Origin: Candidatus Bathyarchaeia archaeon
Lineage (GTDB): Archaea; Thermoproteota; Bathyarchaeia; Bathyarchaeales; Bathycorpusculaceae
Length of the DNA: 64,000 bases
Assembly (NCBI GenBank): GCA_041447175.1
Contig: CP166960.1
Location: forward strand, 631,365-695,364
Reading direction: 5' to 3'
A model generated the notes under the pieces. That model searched no databases. It was not told the DNA's origin and was given only the letters and a program-made list of their open reading frames with translations. Within the stretch, counting starts at the first letter, position 1, and each line of letters opens with the position of its first letter. Below, piece after piece: positions 14,905-23,974 of this stretch. The translations under genes were made by a program, and so were the position numbers.

Positions 14905-15792
14905 TTGAAAAGGAAACTGTTCTCCGCTCCATTTTTAGTTAACATACTTATTGCTGGTCTGTTCTTGGCTAGTGCCGTAAATATTAATGTCGCTCAAAGA
15001 AATCCGAATTTGTTCGCTATCTCAGGTTACGTGTTTGATTCTTGTGGCAACCCCGCGTCAGGTACGTATGCTTATCTAATCAACAGTGCGGGTTCAAGCT
15101 TTGGCTCAGATGTTTGGGTGTCTCCTAATGGACTTTACTGTTTAGTTGCCCCCGCTGGAACTTACACTTTTGTCGCTCGCGGACCCAATGATTCAGGTAC
15201 AAGTTTCTCTGAAACACAAATTGTGGTTGACCGCGACCTCAATAAGAACATCACTTTGGTGCCTGGGTTTAAGGTTTCGGGGTACGTTGTTGATTCTGCA
15301 GGTAAAGGTCTTGCGGGTTCTGCCACTTTCATCTTTAATTCCACTTGGACGGTTCCATCCGTCACAACAGGCAATTCTGGCTTCTATGCTGTGTACCTGC
15401 CTGCTGGAACCTACACCTTCGTCATTTGGCCACCCTATAATTCAAGTCTGGTGAATTTTCAAAACCGCAACTTCACTGTTTGCTCTGATATGACCTACAA
15501 TGTAGTTTTGGATTCAGGGTTTAAGCTTTCAGGTTACTTGCATTACCCTTCAGGTGAGCCAGTTGTTGGTTTGTCTACTTTGTTAATTAACAGTGCGGGT
15601 TTCACTTTTTCAGCGGGACGGTGGTCCGATTCTTCAGGCTACTACTACGGCGTTGTTCCAGCTGGAACCTACTCCTTGTATATCCATGGCTCATCCAGTT
15701 CTGGCAAAAGCTTCTCTGAAACCAGCCTCGCCATAAACAGTGACATCACAAAAAACATAACCATAATCTCTGGTAAACCCGCAACAGGCTGA
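14905..15792 (+). CDS. Secreted protein with three carboxypeptidase-regulatory-like repeats
   Basis: A 295-residue protein with an N-terminal signal peptide (FLVNILIAGLFLASAVNINV) and then three repeats of about 85 residues, each with SGYV-D-GxP-G, a middle strand, PAGTYTF and a final D-x-NKNITL strand. This is the transthyretin-like CarboxypepD-regulatory/Ig-like fold used in archaeal surface and adhesion proteins. No enzyme domain is attached. Start is TTG with an AT-rich promoter-like region upstream (TTATATTAC). It may have been longer originally, because further repeat-like residues occur behind it, but these are not open. Confidence 0.78.
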   Translation: MKRKLFSAPFLVNILIAGLFLASAVNINVAQRNPNLFAISGYVFDSCGNPASGTYAYLINSAGSSFGSDVWVSPNGLYCLVAPAGTYTFVARGPNDSGTSFSETQIVVDRDLNKNITLVPGFKVSGYVVDSAGKGLAGSATFIFNSTWTVPSVTTGNSGFYAVYLPAGTYTFVIWPPYNSSLVNFQNRNFTVCSDMTYNVVLDSGFKLSGYLHYPSGEPVVGLSTLLINSAGFTFSAGRWSDSSGYYYGVVPAGTYSLYIHGSSSSGKSFSETSLAINSDITKNITIISGKPATG

Positions 15793-16181
15793 TAAATGTA
15801 GTTGCTGAACATTCAAAACATCCGCCTTCTACGTTGCCGACAAGTGTGAAAACGCCGTTAGAGAAATTACAGTATCCGTATCCGCCTCGTCTGAGATTTC
15901 CCAGCCTTGAATGGTGGCGGCTTGAGCTACGCTAATTGGGACAACCGAGATGCAGAAGTAGGGGCCCGCAGGCAACACTTAATGAAGATTTACCTGTTAA
16001 ATTGAGCTTACGTAATTTGGAACTGATAACTGATAATATCTCCCATAATCGCATAATCCTACCAATTCCTTGAATTAAATACCGCAAGGTAACTTTTAAT
16101 TCTTACTCTCAAACAAAAATATATCTAAATAGTTGCCCACAGAAAGAAAAGCATTCTTTTCGTTATTTTTGTTGTGTTTTT
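15793..16181. other. Intergenic; possible small remnant on minus strand
   Basis: A minus-strand frame over about 15830-15985 would give a short secreted-like peptide (CISVVPISVAQAATIQ), but it has no plausible start signal. It may be a decayed surface-protein fragment. The rest is A/T-rich with a short direct repeat AACTGATAACTGATAA near 16020. Confidence 0.3.
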
Positions 16182-16535
16182 TTAGAGTTGCAGGGTGTAT
16201 TTTGTTTCTCTGATTTCTTTGAGCATGTCTGTGAAGTTTTTCTGGGTGTCTTCCAGGAACATGGTGCGGCTTTGAATTCCCCTTTGCACGGCTCCAGCCG
16301 CTATGAGGCCTGCTCCTATAATCACGCTAATTTGGGTCGGTTCAGGAATCGCTACTGAAGTCATTCCGATTTCGAAAAGCTTGGACTTGTTTCCCTGACG
16401 CCAAAGCTTCTCGGTGGACTCGCCGACAATGCATGTGTTTTTTAGTGCCTTGGATGCATCTTGTTTTGCCTCGCTTAGCTCGTATAGCGCTTTGACTGCA
16501 GTTTTTGCTTTCTCAACTTCTTTGTTGATGCTCAA
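16182..16535 (-). CDS. Hypothetical helical protein with hydrophobic segment
   Basis: A 117-residue protein: a helical lysine/alanine-rich N-terminus (MSINKEVEKAKTAVKALYEL), a hydrophobic glycine-rich segment (QISVIIGAGLIAAGAVQRG, about residues 68-86) and a helical C-terminus. The segment might insert into the membrane or form a helical hairpin. I do not recognise the family. It is isolated and divergent from the P-type ATPase. Confidence 0.6.
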   Translation of the reverse strand: MSINKEVEKAKTAVKALYELSEAKQDASKALKNTCIVGESTEKLWRQGNKSKLFEIGMTSVAIPEPTQISVIIGAGLIAAGAVQRGIQSRTMFLEDTQKNFTDMLKEIRETKYTLQL

Positions 16536-16943
16536 GGCTATTCCCTCAGGTTATTATATGGTTTGGAGGTGAAAAACCTTCTGCCAAAAAACCATGGCAA
16601 TAAACAGCGCGCTTCCAAAGATTTGCTCTCTTTTTTGCCTAAAATAAAGCAATCCGCCTGTAGAAACCGCTACAGTTTTTTAATTAAACAGCCCAAAACC
16701 TGATAGGATAACCTGTATGCGTACCATAAACGCTTCCTTTTGTTGTTTTTCTTTTCAGAAGCCCCTCACGCAAACCTGGTGGATACTGTTGCCTTATCCT
16801 AGACGGGCTTAGAAACTGCTTAAAATGAAAGTTAACGACTGAATTATCATACAAACTTGCATTGGGCATTAATTTTTTCTTAAAACTTTAAGGGGGCAAA
16901 ATAAACGTGTTTCATGAATTTTGTAGCGAAAAATTAAAAAGCA
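16536..16943. other. Spacer before proton ATPase
   Basis: A minus-strand 61-residue frame (16684-16869) has no ribosome binding site and no recognisable motif. The last 80 nt are A/T-rich and probably include the ATPase promoter. I call no gene here. Confidence 0.4.
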
Positions 16944-19466
16944 ATGACCCCCGTAAAGCTTGCTGGTCGGCATTTGTCAGAAGGCTTGTTAGTGGTCGCC
17001 GAGGAACAAAAACATAATTCTGCGGATGAAACACCGTTTTCGGTTTACGCTAAAACCGGTTTATCCTCTCAAGAGGCATCCCAAAAGCTACAACAGTACG
17101 GATTGAACGAAATTCCTGAGAAAAAGGTTAGTCCGTTACGCAAATTCGTGAGTTACTTCTGGGGTCCTATCCCGTGGATGATTGAAATCGCCGCGGTTTT
17201 ATCCATCCTTATCCAGCACTATGAAGATTTTGCCATAATCTCCACCTTGCTACTAGCTAATGCTGTGGTGGGTTTTTGGCAGGAACGCAAAGCTGACAAC
17301 GCCATCGAAATGCTCAAAAAACGCTTAGCCCCCAAGGCGCGGGTGCTACGCGACGGTAACTGGCAGGAAATTCCCTCCAAGCAACTGGTGCCTGGCGATG
17401 TGGTACGCGTTCGGTTAGGTGACATTGTGCCCGCTGACGTGAAGCTCATGAAAGGCGATTTCTTGCTGGCGGATGAGTCCGCTTTGACTGGGGAGTCGCT
17501 TCCTGTGGAGAAGCATGTTTCTGACCTTGCCTATTCTGGGGCGGTTGTGCGGCAGGGTGAAATGGACGCCTACGTCGTGGCAACAGGCATCAGCAGCTTC
17601 TTTGGCAAAACCACCAAACTGGTTGCGGAAGCCAAAACGGGCAGCCACTTCCAAAAAGCCGTCATACGCATCGGCAACTACCTCATCATCCTTGCCGCCG
17701 TGATGGTTTCGGCGGTGTTTGTGGCAGCGCTTATCCGGCAGGCTAATCCGTTGGAGCTTTTGCAGTTTGCGTTGGTTTTGGTTGTTGCCGCAATTCCAGT
17801 TGCGTTGCCTGCGGTTTTGACTGTTACCATGGCTATTGGCGCGGTCGCGTTAGCCAAAAAAGAAGCCATAGTGAGCAAGCTGGTTTCAATTGAGGAAATG
17901 GCTGGCGTGGACGTTTTGTGTTCAGACAAGACGGGTACGATAACTAAGAATGAGCTTACGGTGGCGGAGCTACGGGTTTTTGGGCAGTTCCCAGAGCAGG
18001 ATGCGATGTTGTATGGGACTTTGGCGTCGCGGGAAGAGAATCATGACCCCATCGACGATGCTGTTATTGCTAAGGCTAAAACGATGAAAGCCGTCACGGA
18101 CGTCTTGGGCAAGTATGAGGTGGAGGCTTTTAAGCCGTTTGACCCCGTCTCAAAGCGGACTGAAGCCACAGTTAAAGCCTCCGACGGGTCAACTTTCAAA
18201 GTTTCCAAGGGTGCGCCTCAGGTTGTTTTGGCGTTGTCTAAGAACAAAGATGAGCTTGAAGCCACCATAAACCAAACCGTAGACGCTTTTGCCAGTAAGG
18301 GGCAGCGGGCGTTGGGCATAAGCAGAGGCGACGCGCAAGGCAACTGGCAATTTGTTGGGCTTTTGGCTATTTATGACCCGCCGCGTGAGGATTCCGCTCA
18401 AACCATAAAGACAGCCCAAAACATGGGTATAGACGTCAAAATGGTTACTGGCGACCACATCGCTATCGCCAAAGAGATTTCCAAGGAAGTGAACTTGGGC
18501 ACAGACATCCTTTCCTCTTCTGAGCTCATCAATAAACCTGAAAGTGAATCCATGAGCCTTGTGGAGAAGGCGGATGGTTTTGCGCAGGTGTTTCCTGAGC
18601 ACAAGTACCGTATTGTTGAGTTGCTTCAGCGTGCGGGTCACATTGTGGGCATGACTGGTGACGGTGTTAACGATGCGCCTGCTTTGAAGAAAGCTGATGC
18701 TGGGGTGGCTGTTGCGGGGGCTACGGACGCGGCGAAGTCGGCTGCAGATGTGGTTCTCACCAAGAGCGGGCTTTCGGTTATCATTGATACGATTCGGGAA
18801 AGTCGCAAGATTTTTGCCCGCATGAACAACTACGCCATCTACCGCATCGCTGAAACCATGCGTGTCCTGTTCTTCTTGTCTTTGGCGATTATCATATTCA
18901 ACTTCTATCCCCTTACGCCCGTCATGATTGTCATCTTAGCCTTGCTTAACGATTTGCCCATCATGATGATTGCTTACGACAACGTGAAAATTCACGGCAA
19001 ACCTGTCCGATGGAACATGCGTGAAGTCATAGTTGTTGCCACGTTGCTTGGGGTGACGGGTTTGGTGGCGAGCTTTGGTCTGTTTCTTATAGGCATTAAC
19101 GTGCTCCACCTAAACGACGCCACCATACAGACCCTGATGTTCCTGAAGATGACGGTGGCGGGACACATGACGCTGTACCTTGCACGCACACACACCAACC
19201 ACTTCTGGGCGCGTCCCCTACCCGCGGGAATTTTGGTTCTTGCAGCAGAAAGCACGCAGGTGTTTGCTACAGTGATTGCTGCGGTGGGCATCCTGATGGC
19301 GCCTTTGGGCTGGGGTTTAGCTGGGCTGGTTTGGGGTTACGCTCTGTTGGAGTTCATAATAACAGACTTCTTGAAGGTCCACTACTTCCGTCTCTTCGAG
19401 AACGGGAAACGAAAAATCGCGGCAAACCTAACCCCTCCGCCTTCCACTCTACCCAACCAAAACTAA
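16944..19466 (+). CDS. Plasma-membrane-type P-type H+-ATPase (P3A)
   Basis: An 840-residue P-type ATPase with TGES (LLADESALTGESLPVEK), phosphorylation motif CSDKTGTITKN, and hinge GDGVNDAPALKKADAGVAV. The absence of metal-binding N-terminal domains, the PVALPAVLTVTMAIGA membrane-4 motif and LALLNDLPIMMIAYD near membrane segment 6 match P3A proton pumps of plants, fungi and some archaea. It would export protons using ATP and set membrane potential or pH. No partner subunit is needed. The N-terminus has about 40 polar residues before the cation-ATPase domain (FSVYAKTGLSSQEASQKLQ). Confidence 0.92.
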   Translation: MTPVKLAGRHLSEGLLVVAEEQKHNSADETPFSVYAKTGLSSQEASQKLQQYGLNEIPEKKVSPLRKFVSYFWGPIPWMIEIAAVLSILIQHYEDFAIISTLLLANAVVGFWQERKADNAIEMLKKRLAPKARVLRDGNWQEIPSKQLVPGDVVRVRLGDIVPADVKLMKGDFLLADESALTGESLPVEKHVSDLAYSGAVVRQGEMDAYVVATGISSFFGKTTKLVAEAKTGSHFQKAVIRIGNYLIILAAVMVSAVFVAALIRQANPLELLQFALVLVVAAIPVALPAVLTVTMAIGAVALAKKEAIVSKLVSIEEMAGVDVLCSDKTGTITKNELTVAELRVFGQFPEQDAMLYGTLASREENHDPIDDAVIAKAKTMKAVTDVLGKYEVEAFKPFDPVSKRTEATVKASDGSTFKVSKGAPQVVLALSKNKDELEATINQTVDAFASKGQRALGISRGDAQGNWQFVGLLAIYDPPREDSAQTIKTAQNMGIDVKMVTGDHIAIAKEISKEVNLGTDILSSSELINKPESESMSLVEKADGFAQVFPEHKYRIVELLQRAGHIVGMTGDGVNDAPALKKADAGVAVAGATDAAKSAADVVLTKSGLSVIIDTIRESRKIFARMNNYAIYRIAETMRVLFFLSLAIIIFNFYPLTPVMIVILALLNDLPIMMIAYDNVKIHGKPVRWNMREVIVVATLLGVTGLVASFGLFLIGINVLHLNDATIQTLMFLKMTVAGHMTLYLARTHTNHFWARPLPAGILVLAAESTQVFATVIAAVGILMAPLGWGLAGLVWGYALLEFIITDFLKVHYFRLFENGKRKIAANLTPPPSTLPNQN

Positions 19467-19589
19467 AGACTCCATCCCAGTTTCCTTTTCTTGCCTACGG
19501 AACTCTGCACTAACTGTGCTTGTTTTGGCTCTTGAAAGAAACATCTTATAAGCGCACACCGCCAAGTATTGCTTGTTGGATGGTTGCTT

Positions 19590-20996
19590 GTGGGCACTCG
19601 AACAGAAACGGATTCCTTGGGCGAAAGACAGGTTCCTAAAGACGCCTACTACGGGGTTCAAACGGTTCGGGCGGTGGAGAATTTTCCTGTCAGCGGCTTA
19701 AAAGCGCCTCCAGTTTTTGTTTACGCTTACGTGATGGTGAAGAGAGCGGCGGCTACTGCGAACATGCAAGTGGGCTGGCTAGACCAAAAGGTCGGGACTG
19801 CAATAATCCAAGCCTGCGACGAAGTTCTGGAAGGCAAACTGTTAGACCAGTTTGTGGTTGATGTGTTTCAGGCAGGAGCAGGCACGTCCTTTAACATGAA
19901 CGTAAACGAGGTTCTTTGTAACCGTGCGTTGGAGCTTTTAGGTAAACAGAAAGGCGACTACACAACGCTCAGCCCAAACGACCATGTCAACATGGCGCAA
20001 TCCACCAACGACACCTTCCCCACTGCATTGCATGTTGCCGCGTTGCTGGCTTTGGAGCCTTTGGGAGTAGCGTTGGAGGATTTGTCTACGGCGTTTGAGC
20101 AGCTCAGCTGCAACTACGCCGACGCAGTCAAATCTGGGCGGACTCACTTGCAGGATGCGTTACCCTTGACTGTGGGGCAGGAGTTAGGCGCCTACGCTTC
20201 AGCAATAAACAAGGCGCAACTACGGCTTCAGGGGCGCAGTCGGCTTCTGTTGGAGGTAGCGTTAGGCGGAACAGCCGTCGGCACAGGCGCAAGTGCCCAC
20301 GTGGATTTTGCTGAACTTGCAGTTGCCGAGCTTTCGCGTTTAACAGGATTCCCGTTAAATGTTGCGCCAAATCTGTTTGAGGCGCTTCAAAGCCGCAGCG
20401 CAGTAGCCGCCGTCTCAAGTGCCCTCAAAGAGTTGTCCCTCGAACTAATCCGAGTAGCCAATGACCTGCGGTTGCTCTCTTCAGGTCCCACAACGGGGTT
20501 AGCCGAGATTTCGTTGCCCGACGTGCAGCCTGGCTCCTCCATCATGCCTGGCAAAGTTAACCCCGTGATGGCGGAGTGCCTTGACATGGTGGCATATCAG
20601 GTAGTGGGAAACGACTTGGCGGTTTCCATGGCGGTTCAGGCGGGGCAGCTGGAGTTAAATGTGATGATGCCGCTCATGATGCATAACCTGCTGCAGTCAA
20701 TTCAGCTTTTAAGCAGTTACCTGCCCGTGTTCACCAAAAAATGCGTCGAAGGCATCACCGTTGACACTAAACGTTGTGCTGGCTATGTGGCTTTGAATCC
20801 TTCGCTGGCAGTTTACCTTTCCCCTTGCATCGGTTACTTAGACGCCGCAAAAATTGCCACGCAAGCTCTCCAAGAAAAACGCAGCGTCAAAGAAATCGCG
20901 CTGGAAAAGAAGTTGTTGACGCGAAAGCAGGCGGAAGAGGTTTTTAAGAAAGATTCTCTGTTGGGTAAGAAAAACCGCAGGGATAACCCCTGCTGA
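19590..20996 (+). CDS. Fumarase/aspartase superfamily lyase (AspA-like)
   Basis: The product belongs to the aspartate ammonia-lyase/class II fumarase superfamily: TETDSLGERQVPKDAYYGVQ at the N-terminus, SxDFP-like region NMAQSTNDTFPTA, SGRTHLQDA and the signature GSSIMPGKVNPVMAE. Fumarase and aspartase are hard to separate by eye; the opening DSLGERQVPKDAYYGVQT and TGLAEISLPDVQPGSSIMPGK lean to aspartase (L-aspartate to fumarate plus ammonia), but this is not certain. I prefer GTG 19590 to TTG 19569 since the sequence upstream is not family-like. Confidence 0.85.
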   Translation: MGTRTETDSLGERQVPKDAYYGVQTVRAVENFPVSGLKAPPVFVYAYVMVKRAAATANMQVGWLDQKVGTAIIQACDEVLEGKLLDQFVVDVFQAGAGTSFNMNVNEVLCNRALELLGKQKGDYTTLSPNDHVNMAQSTNDTFPTALHVAALLALEPLGVALEDLSTAFEQLSCNYADAVKSGRTHLQDALPLTVGQELGAYASAINKAQLRLQGRSRLLLEVALGGTAVGTGASAHVDFAELAVAELSRLTGFPLNVAPNLFEALQSRSAVAAVSSALKELSLELIRVANDLRLLSSGPTTGLAEISLPDVQPGSSIMPGKVNPVMAECLDMVAYQVVGNDLAVSMAVQAGQLELNVMMPLMMHNLLQSIQLLSSYLPVFTKKCVEGITVDTKRCAGYVALNPSLAVYLSPCIGYLDAAKIATQALQEKRSVKEIALEKKLLTRKQAEEVFKKDSLLGKKNRRDNPC

Positions 20997-21030
20997 GCCG
21001 GGTCACGTTTGTAGGGGCAAAGGGGGCTGG

Positions 21031-22191
21031 TTATTGGGTTACGCTGTGGTACCAGCTGATTATGTACTCAGGCAACTTCAAGCCTCTTTCACCCAGCCTT
21101 TCAACCAGCCTAACGGGCAGAGGGCTGAGCACGAAGGCGGCTCTTGTGTAGAACCGTCGGGGCGCGCCTGGTTTAACCTCTTCTTCAAGAATTATCTGCA
21201 TATCTGAACGTTTCGCCAGCGTAGAATCTTTTTTGCCCGTTATCGCCAGTACCGTTCCGTTAAACTGTTTAAGCACGTCGCACCAGAGGATGACGGGTTT
21301 GCTTTCGCCCGAGTAAGACATGAGAATTTCAAGGTCGCCAGCGCGTGGGTGAGGGGTGTTTACGCCGCGAGTCATGAAAACGTTGTCGCCAAGGAATGTT
21401 TTCATGTGGAACAGCCGCACACCCGTCATTTTGGCGATTTCGTTTGCGGTGCCTCTGCCGCCTAGAAACACGTTGGTGCGTTTCTCCAGTTGGTCCACGA
21501 GTTTGTTGTATGTTTCTGATTGGACGTTGGCGTCGATTAAGGCGCCGATTTTGTCAAATTCTTCTTCGCAGAGTTGGAAAACGTCGTCAACTTCCATGTT
21601 GCGGAAGATGGCTTCAATCATCATGCACAAAAGCTCAAGTGTGCCCAACTCAAAGATGTCGCCCATCATGCCCGTTTCGCTGTAGTCCAGCGATGGCTTG
21701 AGTTTGCCGCGTCCTTTGATTACCACAGCGTTGCCGTACTTGCTGGTTACTTCGGCCAGTGGTGAATCAGGGGCGCTGGTGAGCAGACCCATGCGGAACT
21801 TGCTGGTTTTGGTTTCGTCAATATATCGGGCTAAATCATTAGCCATAACAAGTGGGTCGTCTGAGTAGCCGCTGCCGCTGTTCATGAGCAGCAGAACCTT
21901 TTTGTAGCGTCGGTCAAGGTCGGCGGCGGCGTCATACATGTTCTTTCCTGGAAACCCTGGGTCGTCAGGGGTGATTACAACCTTGTTTCTCCAGCCGACT
22001 TCGCTAAGTGCGATTTGGCTCATGGCAGCGTTCAACGAATAAAGCGATCTGCCTGAGCCTCCGCAGACGACGCAGTCTGCCGCGCGCAGGTCTTCATAAA
22101 GTGGTGCTAAACTTTTTTTGTTTACGCTTAAAATGTTATCTCTGACTCGGTTTACGTAGCCGATGCAGCTTATTTTACATTTATTTGCCAA
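21031..22191 (-). CDS. Tandem SIS-domain protein (sugar-phosphate isomerase-like)
   Basis: A 386-residue protein with two SIS-like Rossmann halves. The first has CVVCGGSGRSLYSLNAAMSQ and LLMNSGSGYSDDP; the second has NVFLGGRGTANEIAKMTGVR and LEILMSYSGESKP. SIS domains bind phosphosugars and occur in isomerases or regulators; arrangement in tandem resembles glucosamine-6-phosphate synthase or phosphohexulose isomerase relatives. No glutaminase domain is attached. The exact reaction is unknown. The gene stands alone, convergent with the lyase and divergent from the gene at 22389. Confidence 0.78.
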   Translation of the reverse strand: MANKCKISCIGYVNRVRDNILSVNKKSLAPLYEDLRAADCVVCGGSGRSLYSLNAAMSQIALSEVGWRNKVVITPDDPGFPGKNMYDAAADLDRRYKKVLLLMNSGSGYSDDPLVMANDLARYIDETKTSKFRMGLLTSAPDSPLAEVTSKYGNAVVIKGRGKLKPSLDYSETGMMGDIFELGTLELLCMMIEAIFRNMEVDDVFQLCEEEFDKIGALIDANVQSETYNKLVDQLEKRTNVFLGGRGTANEIAKMTGVRLFHMKTFLGDNVFMTRGVNTPHPRAGDLEILMSYSGESKPVILWCDVLKQFNGTVLAITGKKDSTLAKRSDMQIILEEEVKPGAPRRFYTRAAFVLSPLPVRLVERLGERGLKLPEYIISWYHSVTQ

Positions 22192-22388
22192 AGTGACCCC
22201 AGTCCATGATGTTGTCTTTGTTTTGCTATATTATTCTTGTGCTCGACAAGTGGAAAATAAACTTTAAATCTGTTCAACATGCATCGCTAAACATAACGGT
22301 AGCTGAACAGCCAGCCCCTAAACGGCGTTAAAGCTTGCCAAACGTTTATATCAACAAAACGCGTCAAACCTGAAAAGGTTCGATTTCA

Positions 22389-23021
22389 TTGGCTAATCAA
22401 GTTGAACTTGAAAAATTTGATTTCCTCAAAAAACTCGCTTTAGAGTTAGGCGCCAAAGACGCCAAAATCATCCCCGCAAGCAAAGTTGTGGTTGAAGACC
22501 GTGTTGTGCTCAAATGCAAAGTTGGCTGCAACAACTACGGCAAAACCCTCGCCTGCCCCCCCTACACGCCCTCGGCAGAGCAGTTCCGCAAAATCGTCTC
22601 CGAATACAGCTACGCCTTGTTCATGAAGTTTGCCTCCAAAGCCGAAGCTGACGCTGACCTGCAAAAAGCCCTCTCCAAAACCTCCGGTGCATCCCCCACA
22701 GAAGACGAAAAAGCCAAAATTGACCGGTTCTGGGCTTCTTGGAAAGCGGACAAAAAAGAAATGCTTGCTTCTGTGGTGAAGCTGGAAAAAGCTGCGATGC
22801 GTAGTGGTTACTCGTTGGCGGTGGGTTTTGTTTCGGGGTCCTGTCAGCTCTGTGACAAATGTAACACCGAGACGGGTATTTGTGCGCATCCGGAGATGGC
22901 GCGGATGAGTGAGGACGCGCTGGGTGTGAACGTGAAGAAAACCGCGCAGAACGCTGGCATCGAATTTCTCTTTCCGTTTCCTAAGAATCCTGAATCGTTT
23001 GCGTTGTTGCTTATTGATTAA
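22389..23021 (+). CDS. DUF2284 metal-binding protein
   Basis: A 210-residue protein with the DUF2284 cysteine pattern: CKVGCNNYGKTLACPPYTP (about residues 38-56) and GSCQLCDKCNTETGICAHPE (about 154-173), together suited to binding an iron-sulphur cluster or zinc. The family is widespread in anaerobic archaea and bacteria, with no settled function. TTG start. It precedes a nitroreductase by a short gap, and both are likely redox proteins. Confidence 0.85.
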   Translation: MANQVELEKFDFLKKLALELGAKDAKIIPASKVVVEDRVVLKCKVGCNNYGKTLACPPYTPSAEQFRKIVSEYSYALFMKFASKAEADADLQKALSKTSGASPTEDEKAKIDRFWASWKADKKEMLASVVKLEKAAMRSGYSLAVGFVSGSCQLCDKCNTETGICAHPEMARMSEDALGVNVKKTAQNAGIEFLFPFPKNPESFALLLID

Positions 23022-23072
23022 CCCAAAGCTTATCTTCTCAAAGCGAATATTATGGTTACACGGTGTGGTCTG

Positions 23073-23624
23073 ATGGATGTCTTTGAAGCGGTGCAGAAAC
23101 GCAAATCGCAACGCAGCTACAAATCGACGCCTGTGCCGCCTGAAATTTTAGAGAAGCTTTTGGAGGCGGGAAGGCTTTCGCCCTCGGCGAAAAACATTCA
23201 GCCTTGGCACTTTATTGTGGTGACTGACCCCAAAAAACGTAAAACCCTCTCCAAAGGCATGTACGCCAAATTCCTCAAAGATGTTCCCGCCGTCATTGTT
23301 TTGTGTGGTGACCAGCAAGCTTCGCCTGACTGGTACGTGGTTGATGTGGCTTTGGCGGGTGAAAACATGGTTCTTGCCGCGACGGCTGAAGGTCTGGAGA
23401 CCTGTTGGGTGGGCAGTTTTGAGGAAAACGATGTGAGGCGGCTTTTGGGGGTTCCGGCGGATATGCGGGTGGTTGCCCTGCTGGCGGTGGGGTACGCAAA
23501 AGAGAAGGTTAGCATAACGGCGAAAGTGATTCAGTTTCTGCGTCGACGCAAAACCCTTGGCGAAATTTCCAGTTGGGAGGTTTACGGGGGCAAATTTGAC
23601 GGCAAAGGCGGCAGCGGAAAGTGA
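23073..23624 (+). CDS. Nitroreductase-family FMN oxidoreductase
   Basis: A 183-residue protein of the nitroreductase fold: FEAVQKRKSQRSYKSTPVPP (FMN phosphate-binding Arg/Ser), SPSAKNIQPWHFIVV and the C-terminal region GLETCWVGSFEENDVRRLLG. It would bind FMN as a dimer and use NAD(P)H; the physiological acceptor is unknown. I chose ATG 23073 (MDVFEAVQKRK) over the upstream ATG 23052. Its stop codon overlaps the GTG of the next gene by 4 nt (GTGA), so the two are translationally coupled. Confidence 0.88.
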   Translation: MDVFEAVQKRKSQRSYKSTPVPPEILEKLLEAGRLSPSAKNIQPWHFIVVTDPKKRKTLSKGMYAKFLKDVPAVIVLCGDQQASPDWYVVDVALAGENMVLAATAEGLETCWVGSFEENDVRRLLGVPADMRVVALLAVGYAKEKVSITAKVIQFLRRRKTLGEISSWEVYGGKFDGKGGSGK

Positions 23625-23893
23625 AGTTGCTGCTTGATGAGATGTATGCGGGTTTGAAGGAGTATTTTGAGACGTTGGGTTATGAGGTGGTGACGGCGCA
23701 GGAGGCGGGGTTGCAGGGCGCCAAAGACCGCGATGTGGTGAAGTACGCGGGGGAGCGGGGTTTGGTTTTGGTTACTCAGGATTTGAAGCCTTCTGAGTTG
23801 GCGGAGTTGACGGGTGTCCGATGCGTTTTGGTCAGCAGCGCGATGATTGCGAAGGTTGCGGATGCGAAGATTAAAGAGAAATATCCGCTTTAA
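23621..23893 (+). CDS. DUF5615 PIN-like protein
   Basis: A 90-residue protein with LLLDEMYAGLKEYFETLGYE, then KDRDVVKYAGERGLVLVTQD: the acidic residues of the small PIN-like (DUF5615/Mut7-C-like) fold. Relatives are proposed ribonuclease toxins or housekeeping nucleases. No antitoxin-like partner precedes it; its overlap with a nitroreductase is unusual. Start GTG. Catalytic function is unproven. Confidence 0.75.
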   Translation: MKLLLDEMYAGLKEYFETLGYEVVTAQEAGLQGAKDRDVVKYAGERGLVLVTQDLKPSELAELTGVRCVLVSSAMIAKVADAKIKEKYPL

Positions 23894-23974
23894 CCTGTTT
23901 TGTTGTTGGTTTTGTTTGGGTTTGGGGATTAGTTTATTTAAAGTTGCAGTGTAAAGTATGCGAACGGTGAATGC

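Noticed and set aside
16684-16869. 61-residue minus-strand frame before the proton ATPase
   Set aside because: No ribosome binding site or recognisable motif.
22446-23111. 221-residue minus-strand frame across DUF2284 and nitroreductase genes
   Set aside because: Antisense to two recognised genes; low-complexity Phe/Gly composition typical of shadow frames.
23621-23893. Toxin-antitoxin interpretation of the DUF5615 gene
   Set aside because: No small antitoxin-like gene adjoins it; the coupled partner is a nitroreductase.
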